The translations under genes and the position numbers were made by a program. From an uncultured Christensenella sp. (GTDB lineage Bacteria; Bacillota; Clostridia; Christensenellales; Borkfalkiaceae): a stretch of 64,000 bases of DNA. Position 1 is the first letter of the stretch. Each line of letters starts with the position of its first letter. The notes below the pieces were generated by a model. It saw only the letters and a program-made list of their open reading frames with translations. It was not told the DNA's origin and searched no databases. The stretch spans positions 161,456 to 225,455 of the forward strand of contig CAJTQF010000003.1 of assembly GCA_910578565.1 (NCBI GenBank), read 5' to 3'. Positions 15,770 through 24,500 of the stretch are shown piece after piece.

Positions 15770-16699
15770 TCAGTTGTCGACGGGCGAAAGGTTTGTTATT
15801 TTTCCGTTCTGCATTTCCACGGCAAAATATTTCACTTCGTACAGGTTGCGCTTTAAGGGATAAACCAGTCCCGCCGCCGCAATGTCGCGGTGCAGGGTAT
15901 AAAATTTTTCGGTGGGGACGGTTACGCTTACGAAATTTCCCAGATAGCTCTTTAAGTCGCCCGCCTTGTGTTTCAGACTGTCGTCAAGATATTTTTCAAA
16001 ATCGCCGCAAGTTAAAACGCTCTCAAAAAATGCAAAGTGGGCAACGTTTGGTTCGGGCGGTTTTGTCTCAACCGTTTTGCCGCCCGTCTGGGTGAGCCGT
16101 TCGCCGTCGTAGGAATATGTACATTCGGCTTTTGCCGCCGTGCAGGTTTCAAAGGGCGCGCGAACAAACAGCGAGTCGCCGAACTCGGCGGACTCTACCG
16201 TGTTTTTGAATATGACCTTGCCGGCGTCGGAAATTACTATCAGTTTATTGCCGCCGTACAGCGCAAGCACGTCGCGCCCCGCAAGGGTGTGTTGCTCTGC
16301 CCGGCAGTTGAAAAATTGCGCGGGCAAGGGGGTAAGGGTGTATTTCGCTCCTTCGCAAGAGAGATACGCGCCGCCCTGCGAAAATACTGTAATCAGATTG
16401 CCGCAAAACCTTGTCTGGTAAATTACTTTGAGTTTTACGTCTTTCTCACCGTACTCGCGCACGTATACGAGAGCGTCGTTTTCCAAAAGGTATACGTCGG
16501 CAAAATCGGGCGGGCAGGCAAAAAATTCTTCATCCAGAAAAAAGTTGACCGCCTGCAAATTTCCGCCCGGCACTATTTCGGCAAGCACCCTGTCCGCGGG
16601 GTCCAGTTCTATGTGGCGTTCAAATCCGTCCACCCTGCCTACGTACAGCCCGTTCAGTTTTAAAACCGCGGGTGCGCATGATAAAAAATACACTCTCAT
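15770..16699 (-). CDS. Hypothetical protein, mostly beta-structured
   Basis: 309 residues from the ATG at 16699, chosen because AAAGGAAAC precedes it. An in-frame ATG 14 codons earlier lacks a site. The sequence alternates short hydrophobic strands and turns through its first 230 residues (for example VLKLNGLYVGRVDG, GGNLIVISDAGKVIF-like), resembling a beta-propeller or carbohydrate-binding layout, then becomes helical. No signal peptide, membrane segment or catalytic motif that I recognise. It stands alone and diverges from the 16777 gene. Confidence 0.72.
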   Translation of the reverse strand: MRVYFLSCAPAVLKLNGLYVGRVDGFERHIELDPADRVLAEIVPGGNLQAVNFFLDEEFFACPPDFADVYLLENDALVYVREYGEKDVKLKVIYQTRFCGNLITVFSQGGAYLSCEGAKYTLTPLPAQFFNCRAEQHTLAGRDVLALYGGNKLIVISDAGKVIFKNTVESAEFGDSLFVRAPFETCTAAKAECTYSYDGERLTQTGGKTVETKPPEPNVAHFAFFESVLTCGDFEKYLDDSLKHKAGDLKSYLGNFVSVTVPTEKFYTLHRDIAAAGLVYPLKRNLYEVKYFAVEMQNGKITNLSPVDN

Positions 16700-16776
16700 T
16701 TTTTTGTTTCCTTTTTTATTATATAATGTATACGCCGTCAAAATTATGTCAATATAAACTCTGTCAGGAGGAGCTT

Positions 16777-17373
16777 ATGAACAAAATAAACGGCTACACC
16801 GAAGAAGAAGCAAAAAGTCTGGTACATTTTATCTGCACGGGCAGAAAATCGGGCAAAACCCTTTCTGGTATGTTTGAAGATTACGCAAATAAGACGGGCA
16901 GGGCAAAGGGCAGCGTAAGAAATTATTACTATGCGCTTCTGCGTTCGTGCGGGGACGAAAGAGTTAAAAAACTGTTGCGCGGCACGGGGCTTAAAGCCGA
17001 AAAAATAGCCGCCTTTTCCGAAGAAGAGACGGACGCCATGCTTAAAGCGATACTTACCCAGAAAAGCAGGGGCATTTCGGTGCGCAGGGCGGTTTTAAAT
17101 ATTTCGGGCGGCGACGACAAGCTGATGCTGCGCTACCAGAACAAATACCGTAACGTGCTGGCAAAGCAGCCCGAAAGGCTGAAAAAGCTGATGCGCGAGT
17201 GCGGCATAAACGACACGGACGACGTGCGCAAAAAGCTGGAAGACGAAATTAACGGTCTTTACGACAGAATTGCAAGTTCGCTTAAAGACGAAAACAAGCG
17301 GCTTACGACCACCATAAAAAAACTTATGGACGAAAACGCGCTTTTAAGATTGCAGATTAAAAATATGACCTGA
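16777..17373 (+). CDS. Predicted DNA-binding protein with two Myb/SANT-like repeats and a coiled coil
   Basis: 198 residues from the ATG at 16777 (CAGGAGGAG upstream). Two related helical segments can be aligned: TEEEAKSLVHFI... to NYYYALL (residues 6-50) and SEEETDAMLKAI... to YQNKYRNVL (about 78-125). Both have an acidic first helix, a central helix and an aromatic recognition-like third helix, as in Myb/SANT-like RsfA-type regulators. The last 50 residues are heptad-like (LKDENKRLTTTIKKLMDENA), probably a dimerising coiled coil. I infer a transcription regulator. The target is unknown. Confidence 0.7.
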   Translation: MNKINGYTEEEAKSLVHFICTGRKSGKTLSGMFEDYANKTGRAKGSVRNYYYALLRSCGDERVKKLLRGTGLKAEKIAAFSEEETDAMLKAILTQKSRGISVRRAVLNISGGDDKLMLRYQNKYRNVLAKQPERLKKLMRECGINDTDDVRKKLEDEINGLYDRIASSLKDENKRLTTTIKKLMDENALLRLQIKNMT

Positions 17374-17392
17374 TTTGAGTTATAAAATATTT

Positions 17393-17425
17393 AAAGCCGC
17401 CCGCGTATTTTGCGCGGGCGGCTTT
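17393..17425 (+). terminator. Terminator after the Myb-like gene
   Basis: A long stem AAAGCCGCCCGCG/CGCGGGCGGCTTT with a TATTTTG loop. Confidence 0.8.
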
Positions 17426-17554
17426 CGGCAAACCGGCAAAATATATTTTAAAAGTAAGGCGGATTATACAAATTTTTACATTCATATTTAAAAACGGCAA
17501 TACCCATACTGTATACAGGGGAAACTTTACACCCCTTTTTACAAGGAGATAAAA

Positions 17555-17737
17555 GTGGAGAAGTTTATTCTTGGCGCTATCGTTGGTATGGCTGGCGGCG
17601 CAATCATTGTCGCCAACAACTGTAAACTCCGCAATCTTGTCAAGAAAAATCAGGAAGATTTAATGCAGAAAGCGGAAAAATATATCGACGGTAAGCTCGA
17701 AAAGTTGGGCGAAATGGGAGAAACCCAGTCCAACTGA
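17555..17737 (+). CDS. 60-residue single-pass membrane protein
   Basis: GTG start with CAAGGAGAT upstream. Residues 4-21 form a glycine-rich hydrophobic segment (FILGAIVGMAGGAIIVA), followed by a charged helix that ends in Gln-Ser-Asn. The layout resembles YtxH-like small membrane proteins, but the similarity is too general to assign a role. It has its own terminator directly after the stop. Confidence 0.7.
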   Translation: MEKFILGAIVGMAGGAIIVANNCKLRNLVKKNQEDLMQKAEKYIDGKLEKLGEMGETQSN

Positions 17738-17738
17738 A

Positions 17739-17776
17739 AATATTGCCGCGCAGTATGCGCGGCAATATTGCTTTTT
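17739..17776 (+). terminator. Terminator after the 60-residue gene
   Basis: A perfect 14-bp stem AATATTGCCGCGCA and complement, loop GTA, then GCTTTTTG. Confidence 0.9.
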
Positions 17777-17780
17777 GCGC

Positions 17781-17809
17781 TTGATATTATATAAAATAAG
17801 TGTTATACT
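17781..17809 (+). promoter_or_regulatory. yqgF promoter
   Basis: TTGATA (17781-17786), 17-base spacer, TATACT (17804-17809). It ends 6 bases before the yqgF ATG, with no Shine-Dalgarno between. Confidence 0.75.
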
Positions 17810-17815
17810 TGTTTT

Positions 17816-18232
17816 ATGGAAAGATACGTTGCGTTCGATATCGGCGATAAACGGATAGGGGTTGCGATTTCAGACCCGTTCAATACATACGCGTTACCTT
17901 CTGAAACTTATTTCAGAAAAGGCTTCGCCGAAGACGTCGCCGCGGTCGCCGCTATCGCAAAGCAAAAGGGCGCAACGGTTATAGTTTGCGGTCTGCCCGT
18001 GAATTTCGACGGCTCGGACGCAGTGCAGACGGCGAAGGCACAAAGATTTATCGACGCGCTGAAATCGGTCACCGCAATTCCCGTAGTCTGCGAAGACGAA
18101 CGCTTTACCACTAAAATGGCGCACGAAGTACTTATTTCGGAAGGAATGCGCCGTGAAAAACGCAAAAATTACGTTGACGCGCTTGCCGCGGCAAACATAC
18201 TCGACGGCTATCTTGCCGGACTTTCAAAATAA
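17816..18232 (+). CDS. yqgF: Pre-16S rRNA nuclease / Holliday junction resolvase-like YqgF (RuvX)
   Basis: 138 residues, the normal length. RNase H-like fold with DIGDKRIGVAISDP at the N-terminus (first catalytic Asp), PVNFDGS in the middle, and CEDERFTT followed by the late DALAAANIL (final Asp). The protein matures the 5' end of 16S rRNA. The next gene, 17 bases on, is a DUF1292 protein, the usual Firmicutes partner (yrrK-yrzB order). The ATG has no ribosome binding site and sits where transcription should begin, so translation is predicted to be leaderless. Confidence 0.96.
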   Translation: MERYVAFDIGDKRIGVAISDPFNTYALPSETYFRKGFAEDVAAVAAIAKQKGATVIVCGLPVNFDGSDAVQTAKAQRFIDALKSVTAIPVVCEDERFTTKMAHEVLISEGMRREKRKNYVDALAAANILDGYLAGLSK

Positions 18233-18248
18233 ATTCAGGAGAAAAATT

Positions 18249-18539
18249 ATGGACGATATGGAAAAAGACCTTGACGACGAGCTTATAGAGCTTGTCGACG
18301 ACGACGGAAAAGTTATAAACTTCAAACTTCTGGACGTGACCGAATACAAGGGCGTTAAATATACCCTGTTGCTTGCCGCCGAACCCAATGAAGAAATTGC
18401 CGAAGACGAAGTTGTTATATTCCGTCTGAACGAGAAGGAAGAAAGCCTTGAACCCATTGAAGACGAAGACCTGTTACAGGAAATTTTCGACTTCTACCAG
18501 CAGGAAGCCGACGCGGAAGACGGCTACGAAGAAAACTGA
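18249..18539 (+). CDS. DUF1292 family protein (YrzB-like)
   Basis: 96 residues from the ATG at 18249 with AGGAG before it. A longer frame from 18153 overlaps yqgF and is not credible. Highly acidic small beta domain with the family pattern ELVDDDGKVINFKLLDVTEYKG, then YTLLLA and EDEVVIFRL. Function unknown in the family. It is usually cotranscribed with yqgF, as here. Confidence 0.93.
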   Translation: MDDMEKDLDDELIELVDDDGKVINFKLLDVTEYKGVKYTLLLAAEPNEEIAEDEVVIFRLNEKEESLEPIEDEDLLQEIFDFYQQEADAEDGYEEN

Positions 18540-18553
18540 ATTGCATTTAAAAC

Positions 18554-18586
18554 GGGTTCCCTTTTCGGGGAACCCTTTTAAATTTT
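18554..18586 (+). terminator. Terminator of the yqgF-DUF1292 operon
   Basis: The 8-bp stem GGGTTCCC/GGGAACCC, loop TTTTCG, is followed by TTTTAAATTTTT. Confidence 0.9.
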
Positions 18587-18623
18587 TAATTTTGAAAAAT
18601 GTCAATACCGCACGTAAAACCGC

Positions 18624-18784
18624 TTTACAATGCTAAAATTTTTTGATAATATATTATGGCTATAAATTTCACACCCGAAAGGCGGGCGTTCCGTGACGGT
18701 AAATTTTTTTAATGCCGTTAATAAACGCCGGAAGGTTAAAAACCTGAAAGCCGCGCTTACGGGGAGGTAAACGGAGGAAATAAA
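18624..18784 (+). promoter_or_regulatory. rpsB promoter and leader
   Basis: TTTACA (18624-18629), 17 bases, TAATAT (18647-18652). The following leader of about 120 bases contains paired segments (CCGAAAGG, ACGGTAAA...GCCGTTAA) and ends in two strong GGAGG sites. It may hold an autoregulatory element for S2. I see no named consensus. Confidence 0.55.
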
Positions 18785-19939
18785 ATGGCAGTTATAACAA
18801 TGAAACAATTGCTTGAAGCGGGAGTACACTTCGGGCACCAGACCAGAAAATGGAACCCCAAAATGGGCAAGTACATTTATGCGGCGCGCAACGATATTCA
18901 CATTATCGACTTGCAGATTACCGTAGGACTTATCGAAGACGCTTACAAATACGTTTGCGAAGCGGTTAAAGACGGCAAGACCGTACTTTTCGTAGGTACC
19001 AAAAAGCAGGCTCAGGACGCGGTTAAAGAAGAAGCCGAACGTTGCGGAATGTATTACGTAAATTCGCGTTGGCTGGGCGGTACGCTTACCAACTTCAAGA
19101 CTATCCGTTCGCGTATAGACAGAATGGTCAAACTGGAAAAAATGGAACTTTCGGGCGAATTTGACCTTTTGCCCAAAAAGGAAGTTGCAAAACTCAAAGA
19201 AGAGATGGGCAAACTCCAGACCAATCTCAACGGCATCAGGGATATGAACAAGCTCCCCGGAGTTATGTTCATTGTAGACCCCCACAATGAAGACATCGCC
19301 GTAAAAGAAGCAAGAAAACTCAACATTCCCATCGTGGCAATCACCGACACCAACTGCGATCCCGATTTAATCGACTGCGTTATCCCCGGTAACGACGACG
19401 CCATCCGCGCGGTAAAACTTATCTCTTCGGTAATAGCCAACGCAGTTATAGAAGCAAACCAGGGCGAAGCGTACGTTGTTTCGGAAGACGACGAAGCGGA
19501 ACCTGCTTCCATTGAAGAAGTGGTTGCAGCCGAAGCGGCTGAAGCGCCCGCGGAAGAAAAACCCGCTAAGAAGACCACTAAAAAAACAGTAAAAGAAGAA
19601 GCGGCGGAAGCGCCCGCGGAAGAAAAGCCCGCTAAGAAGACCGCTAAAAAAGCGGTAAAAGAAGAAGCGGCGGAAGCGCCCGCGGAAGAAAAACCCGCTA
19701 AAAAGACCACCAAAAAAGCGGTAAAAGAAGAAGCGGCGGAAGCGCCCGCGGAAGAAAAACCCGCTAAAAAGACCACTAAAAAAGCGGCAAAAGAAGAAGC
19801 GGCTGAATTGCCCGCAGAAGGAAAACCCGCTAAAAAGACCACTAAAAAAGCGGTAAAGGAAGAAGCGGCTGAAGCGCCCGCAGAAGAGAAGCCCGCTAAA
19901 AAGACCGCGGCAAAGAAAACTACCAAGAAAGCAGAGTAA
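18785..19939 (+). CDS. rpsB: 30S ribosomal protein S2 with six-fold repeated C-terminal tail
   Basis: 384 residues. The first 235 are a standard S2 (HFGHQTRKWNPKMGKYI, SRWLGGTLTNFKTI, DPDLIDCVIPGNDDAIR), which binds 16S rRNA at the back of the 30S subunit. After an acidic linker come six copies of a 22-residue unit of the form EEAAEAPAEEKPAKKTTKKAVK-like (the last copy is longer and closes with Lys-Ala-Glu). Typical S2 is 225-260 residues. The tail alternates acidic and Lys-rich blocks, is surely disordered, and resembles histone H1-like tails. A shorter relative is on L21 in this window. GGAGG lies 7 bases before the ATG. tsf follows 14 bases after the stop, the classical pair. Confidence 0.97.
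   Translation: MAVITMKQLLEAGVHFGHQTRKWNPKMGKYIYAARNDIHIIDLQITVGLIEDAYKYVCEAVKDGKTVLFVGTKKQAQDAVKEEAERCGMYYVNSRWLGGTLTNFKTIRSRIDRMVKLEKMELSGEFDLLPKKEVAKLKEEMGKLQTNLNGIRDMNKLPGVMFIVDPHNEDIAVKEARKLNIPIVAITDTNCDPDLIDCVIPGNDDAIRAVKLISSVIANAVIEANQGEAYVVSEDDEAEPASIEEVVAAEAAEAPAEEKPAKKTTKKTVKEEAAEAPAEEKPAKKTAKKAVKEEAAEAPAEEKPAKKTTKKAVKEEAAEAPAEEKPAKKTTKKAAKEEAAELPAEGKPAKKTTKKAVKEEAAEAPAEEKPAKKTAAKKTTKKAE
19529..19936 (+). repeat. 66-bp in-frame tandem repeat within rpsB
   Basis: The element GAAGAAGCGG recurs at 19595, 19661, 19727, 19793 and 19859, an exact 66-base spacing, preceded by a slightly diverged copy from 19529. Differences are mostly silent or conservative (Thr/Ala, Ala/Leu), showing in-frame expansion under selection for composition. 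Confidence 0.95.
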
Positions 19940-19953
19940 GGAGAATTTGAAAT

Positions 19954-20856
19954 ATGGCATTTACAGCTAAAGACGTTATGACTCTCCGCGACAAGAGCGG
20001 CGCAGGTATGTTGGACTGCAAAAAGGCGCTTACCGACGCCGACGGAGATATGGAAAAGGCTGCCGAACTGCTGAGAGAGCGCGGCATTGCGAAAGCGGTT
20101 AAAAAGGAAGGCAGAATTGCCGCCGAAGGCGTTGTAGGCGCATACGTTTGCGAAGCATGCGGCACGGGCGTTCTTCTTGAAATCAACTGCGAAAGCGACT
20201 TTGTTTCGCGCGGCGACAAATTCCACGAAATAGTGGACAGCGTTGCAAAAGTAGTGGCGGAAAATAAGCCTGCCGACGTTGAAGCGCTTTCCGCTTGCAA
20301 AATCGGCAACGAAACCGTAAAAGATTACATTACCAACGCAACCGCTGTTATCGGAGAAAAGATTTCAATCCGCAGATTTGAAATTTATCAGACCGCAGGC
20401 AAAATCGAAACCTATATTCATATGGGCGGCAAGGTCGGCGTTATGGTTGAAGCAACCGGTTTTAAAGCCGGCGCGGAAGAAACTTTGCACGACGTAGCTT
20501 TGCAGATTGCGGCTTCAAAACCCTACTATCTTGCAAGCGGCGACGTTCCCGCAGAAGTTCTGGACAAAGAAAAGGAAATTATGCTTGTCCAGATGCAGAA
20601 CGATGAAAAGAACAAAAACAAGCCCAAGGAAATTCTTGAAAAAATAGTTGCCGGCAAAATGGGCAAATTCTATCAGGAAAACTGCCTTTTGGACCAGCCT
20701 TTCGTAAAGGACGACAGCCAAAAAGTTTCGCAGGTTATCGGCGACAAGTTCAAAATCGTTAAGTTTGTACGTTTTGAAATGGGCGAAGGCATTGAAAAGA
20801 AGAGTGAAAATTTACAGGACGAAGTTGCTAAACAGATAGAGTCGATGAAAAAATAA
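19954..20856 (+). CDS. tsf: Translation elongation factor Ts
   Basis: 300 residues, normal length. The N-terminal UBA-like domain (TAKDVMTLRDKSGAGMLDCK, LRERGIAKA) is followed by the EF-Tu-interacting core with the TDFV-equivalent as ESDFVSR and the second repeat containing HMGGKVGVMVE. It regenerates EF-Tu-GTP. AGGAG precedes the ATG. Second gene of the rpsB-tsf operon, with a terminator directly after. Confidence 0.98.
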   Translation: MAFTAKDVMTLRDKSGAGMLDCKKALTDADGDMEKAAELLRERGIAKAVKKEGRIAAEGVVGAYVCEACGTGVLLEINCESDFVSRGDKFHEIVDSVAKVVAENKPADVEALSACKIGNETVKDYITNATAVIGEKISIRRFEIYQTAGKIETYIHMGGKVGVMVEATGFKAGAEETLHDVALQIAASKPYYLASGDVPAEVLDKEKEIMLVQMQNDEKNKNKPKEILEKIVAGKMGKFYQENCLLDQPFVKDDSQKVSQVIGDKFKIVKFVRFEMGEGIEKKSENLQDEVAKQIESMKK

Positions 20857-20890
20857 TCATACCGCTCAAATTTTTAACACCAATAAAATA

Positions 20891-20918
20891 AATCCGCGTG
20901 ATTATCACGCGGATTTTT
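20891..20918 (+). terminator. Terminator of the rpsB-tsf operon
   Basis: The 10-bp stem AATCCGCGTG/CACGCGGATT, loop ATTAT, is followed by TTTTG. Confidence 0.92.
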
Positions 20919-21209
20919 GCTTGTTTTTTCGGCGCGGAGCTTATAGTTCCGCGCTTTTTTTATTGAAATTTTCCAAAAAAGCAGATAAAAAATAAAAAAA
21001 TTCCAAAAAAGTACACCTTTTTGGAAAAGTAAAAATAGTGATAAAAACGGGATTTTAGGGCGATTTTAAGTGTTTTTATTATATTATATGCCAAAAAAAA
21101 TGTCAATAGCAAAAATCTGAAAAAGTGTACTTTAATGGAAACAGGTTTTTGGAAAGGGTTGTTCCGCTTTACTAAATATGTCACGGAGTCAGAGCGGAGC
21201 AACGGTTTG

Positions 21210-21254
21210 CGCACCTTAATTTAAAAAATATAAATATGGCGCAAAGCGTAGCCG
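21210..21254 (+). repeat. Dispersed repeat R1, copy A
   Basis: GCACCTTAATTTAAAAAA, then ATATGGCGCAAAGCGTAGCCG. It matches copy B at 60995-61038 with a few changes. Both copies stand some 350-600 bases upstream of a giant surface-protein gene. Confidence 0.8.
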
Positions 21255-21535
21255 AACGGTCTCTTATGGTAACAGTAGAGAAAATGGGATTTTTCGTCTT
21301 GGCTTGGAAAGACAGATAAAATAGACCACATCATCTGGTTTTTGCAGCAGCAAAAGCAGAGAAACCCTTTAACGCCGCGCGGCGTAATGCCGCGCGGCGA
21401 AAGGGGAATGTGCAATAAATCGCGGCGGCGCAAAAAGAATAAAAAGGAAGGCGAATGTGGCAAATCACGCGCCGCCGTAACATTAAATAGCAAATCAATA
21501 AGTCAATCTTGGCAAGCGCAGTAATACAGGGGTTG

Positions 21536-21558
21536 TTCTGAGCGTAGCCGAAGAATCT
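21536..21558 (+). repeat. Dispersed repeat R2, copy A
   Basis: TTCTGAGCGTAGCCGAAGAATCT, one base different from copy B at 61525-61547. It lies about 20 bases before the start of the surface-protein gene, just ahead of its ribosome binding site. Confidence 0.8.
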
Positions 21559-21579
21559 TTTTGGTATAAGGAGAAGATT

Positions 21580-24500
21580 ATGAAAATAAGAAGCAGAAAT
21601 TTATTAACGGCAATACTGGCATTGTTATGCGCAGTAACGTTAATATTCGGCATTGCTTTTATGCTACCGAAATCAGAAAAAATTAATGCCGACGCAGCCG
21701 TTGCGGTAAACAGAACAAGTTATACGCCAACATTTATCGGTCAACACTTTATTTTATCTTCCAATGCAAGCCGTCAGTTTTCGGATTTCAGTACAACTCT
21801 TAATCCAAGTTTAAGCCAGATAAATTGTAATAATAATGAGTTTACGATAACTAAGGAATTGGATTGTTACAGTATTGCAAGCTATATACAATTTACTGCG
21901 GACATAGTTGTGCCTGCAAATACTGAGTATAAAGTAGAATATTCTTATACTTTAAATCTGGATAGGTTATCGCTTGTCCCCGGAACAGAAGCGAATTGCG
22001 TAGCTGAAATTTTTTATTTCGGTAATACGGCAAACGGCGGCTCGGATCAATCTACAACTATAACTTATAACGTTTTAGGCGGAAGCGGTTCTACGTACAG
22101 TTCGGACTGTATTTCAATCGATTATCAAAGTAATGAAACAAGAACTAAAACTTTACCGTCTATAACGTACAGTAATACAACTAATTCAGACAAAACGTTT
22201 ACTGCTTATTTTGGCTATTTTGGCGGATCGGGAAGAAGTGGCGGAGCAGGTAATAACAAAATTATTTCTGCAACTTACAACCTTACTATGGATGAAAAGG
22301 TAACGGCGGAAAAAGCTGTTGTTACCGTAGATAAAAATTCCGATGTTTACGATGCAAACGGAACCAATTTCCTTTTTAATTATGACCAAAGCAAAATAGA
22401 ATTGAAGTCTATTGATTTTACTGATTTTGACGGTGTTTCAAGTAATTATTATAACGGCAGCGGCGTAAGCCCTATTAATTCATTTGGTAGTTGTTCGCTT
22501 ATCGGGGCGGGTGTTTACAAGTTCAAATTCGATATAAAAAACGGCGCGGTATGGGACACTTCAACAAATGATCAAATGTCTAAAATAATCACCGTAACCG
22601 TTACGCGCAAAGGTTTGACTTTACCGACGGGAAGCAGTGCGCAGGAGTATACGGGCGGAGCATTGACGTATGTGCTGTCGGACTTTAACGGCGGACAGAA
22701 TATAAGCATGGACGGCGTAGTAAGCAGTAACGGCAGTAGTGTAACGGGCGCAGGTGGTTCGGCGCTGACGGATACAACGGATACGTTTGAAGCAGTGAAA
22801 GTGGGTCGGTATACAGTCACGCTTGGTTTGCGTGATAAAAAGAACTATACCTGGACGGACGGCACAACCGCGCCGAAGAGCGTGGTGTTTGAAATAACGG
22901 AAAAAGAACTGTTGAGCGCCGGTCCGGTAAGTTCGTCGCTGAACGGCATTGGCGGCGCTGAATGGGGTTTTGGCGACAACGGCGTCACTATAACCGTCAC
23001 GGACGACAGGGTTAGCGGCGAAAACATCAACCTGCTGTGCTACTACGACGTAGCGGGCGGCACAGATAAGAGCAAAACGCTGACGGCAACGACGACGGGC
23101 AACGTAACGACGGTAACAATGCCGGCGAATATTCCCGTAGGGAAGTACACGTTCTATGTAGAGCTGAACGGCAACGGCGGCGACAACGCAAACTATAAAC
23201 TGACGCAGAACAACAGTCTTGATTTCGAAGTAACGTCGGGCAAGATAGACCCGAGTACGTACGGCTGGATATACACGAAAGACGGCGCGGCTGGCGCGAC
23301 AATAGCGAACGGCGGTAAAGTGCCGTTTGCGTTGAAAAGCGGTAGCGCAGTGGACGGTGTTAAGTATGAGCTGTCAATTCAGATACCTGCCGGTCACAGC
23401 AGCGTGGTAGTTGATACGAGCAAGTACGCCGGCGGCTACCAGACGCGCAGCGGCAGCAGCGTAGGCAAGTATACGACGAAAGTGGCGTTGAAATCGACAG
23501 ACCCGACGTTCAAGTTCGAAGTGGGCGGCGTAATGCAGAGCACGATAGACGTAGAGCTGAACTGGGAGATAGAGAAAGGCAGGTTTGATTTGAGCGGCGT
23601 GAAGTGGGAGTATAGTGTGGACGGCACTAACTTCACGGACTACGACCCTTCCAACCCGCCGCAGTACAACGACGGAAACTATATTACCGTCAGGGTCAAA
23701 GCCGCGAGTCTTCCTATGGGCTTGAATTTAGATGCACTGTATACGGGCAGTGACGAGTACGACGTGGATAATTACACAGCGAGCATATCGGTATCGGACT
23801 TTGTGTACAACACGGCAAACTTCAACGCGCCGGATACAAGTCTGTTGGATCTGAACTGGGAGATAGTAAAGAAGAATTTATACACGGGCTTTAAGAACGT
23901 AGCGGAAAGCTATACAAACGGCAACGGCACGGGAACGATAATAATCAAGCGTTTAAACGTAGACCCGAAATACGACGGGTATATAACCTATAAGTATTAC
24001 GATCTGTCAACGGGACTGGCGGTAACGCTGGCGGATATAAAGACGGCGGCGGACCCTACGAACGAAAAGAAGTATAAGGTAGAAGCGTATATCGATTCGG
24101 CGTATGCGTCTAACTACGCGGTGGACGATAACGGCGTAACGCCGAACGACTCGTTCACGACGGGCAGTAAGAACAAGCTGGCGACGGCGACGATAGACGG
24201 CAACGACGGTACAACGCCGATAACGGCAGAGTACGACGGTACCACGCACTTTGACAGCACGCTTATAAAGATAACGGGTTCGGATTCGATAAACATAACC
24301 GACTTTACGGTAACGTATTATGACAAGGACGGGACCGAGCTTGCGGCGGGCGAACTGCCCAAAGACGCCGGCGCGTATACGGTATATATAAAACTCGGCG
24401 CGCAGGCGGAAAAGAAGTATATACTCGGCACGGACAGGTTCACGGTAGTAATAGAGGCAAAGGGCATAGCGCTGCCTACGCTGGACGAAATGGTGTTCAA

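Larger units (their letters stand above)
20919..21579. other. Repeat- and hairpin-rich intergenic region before the giant surface protein
   Basis: I see no convincing gene. It contains an AT-rich stretch with two ATTCCAAAAAAG copies, a hairpin GTTGTTCCGCT...AGCGGAGCAAC (21159-21203), a GC-rich hairpin CCGCGCGGC...GCCGCGCGG inside CCCTTT/AAAGGG (21364-21404), and a spaced inverted repeat GCGGCGGCGC...GCGCCGCCG (21422-21476). Two dispersed repeats are listed separately. The two frames of 60 and 84 codons here have no ribosome binding sites. Confidence 0.6.

Noticed and set aside
19054..20226. A 390-codon antisense frame over rpsB-tsf
   Set aside because: It is the mirror of the rpsB repeat codons (Phe/Leu/Ala/Ser run), fully antisense to two certain genes.
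20960..21214. An 84-codon minus-strand frame in the same gap
   Set aside because: Its composition (Phe/Lys/Tyr) follows from AT-rich DNA, with no ribosome binding site and no recognisable domain.
21342..21524. A 60-codon plus-strand frame before the giant surface gene
   Set aside because: It lies across GC-rich hairpins, has no ribosome binding site and reads as Arg/Lys-rich low-complexity sequence. It is better explained as non-coding repeat DNA.
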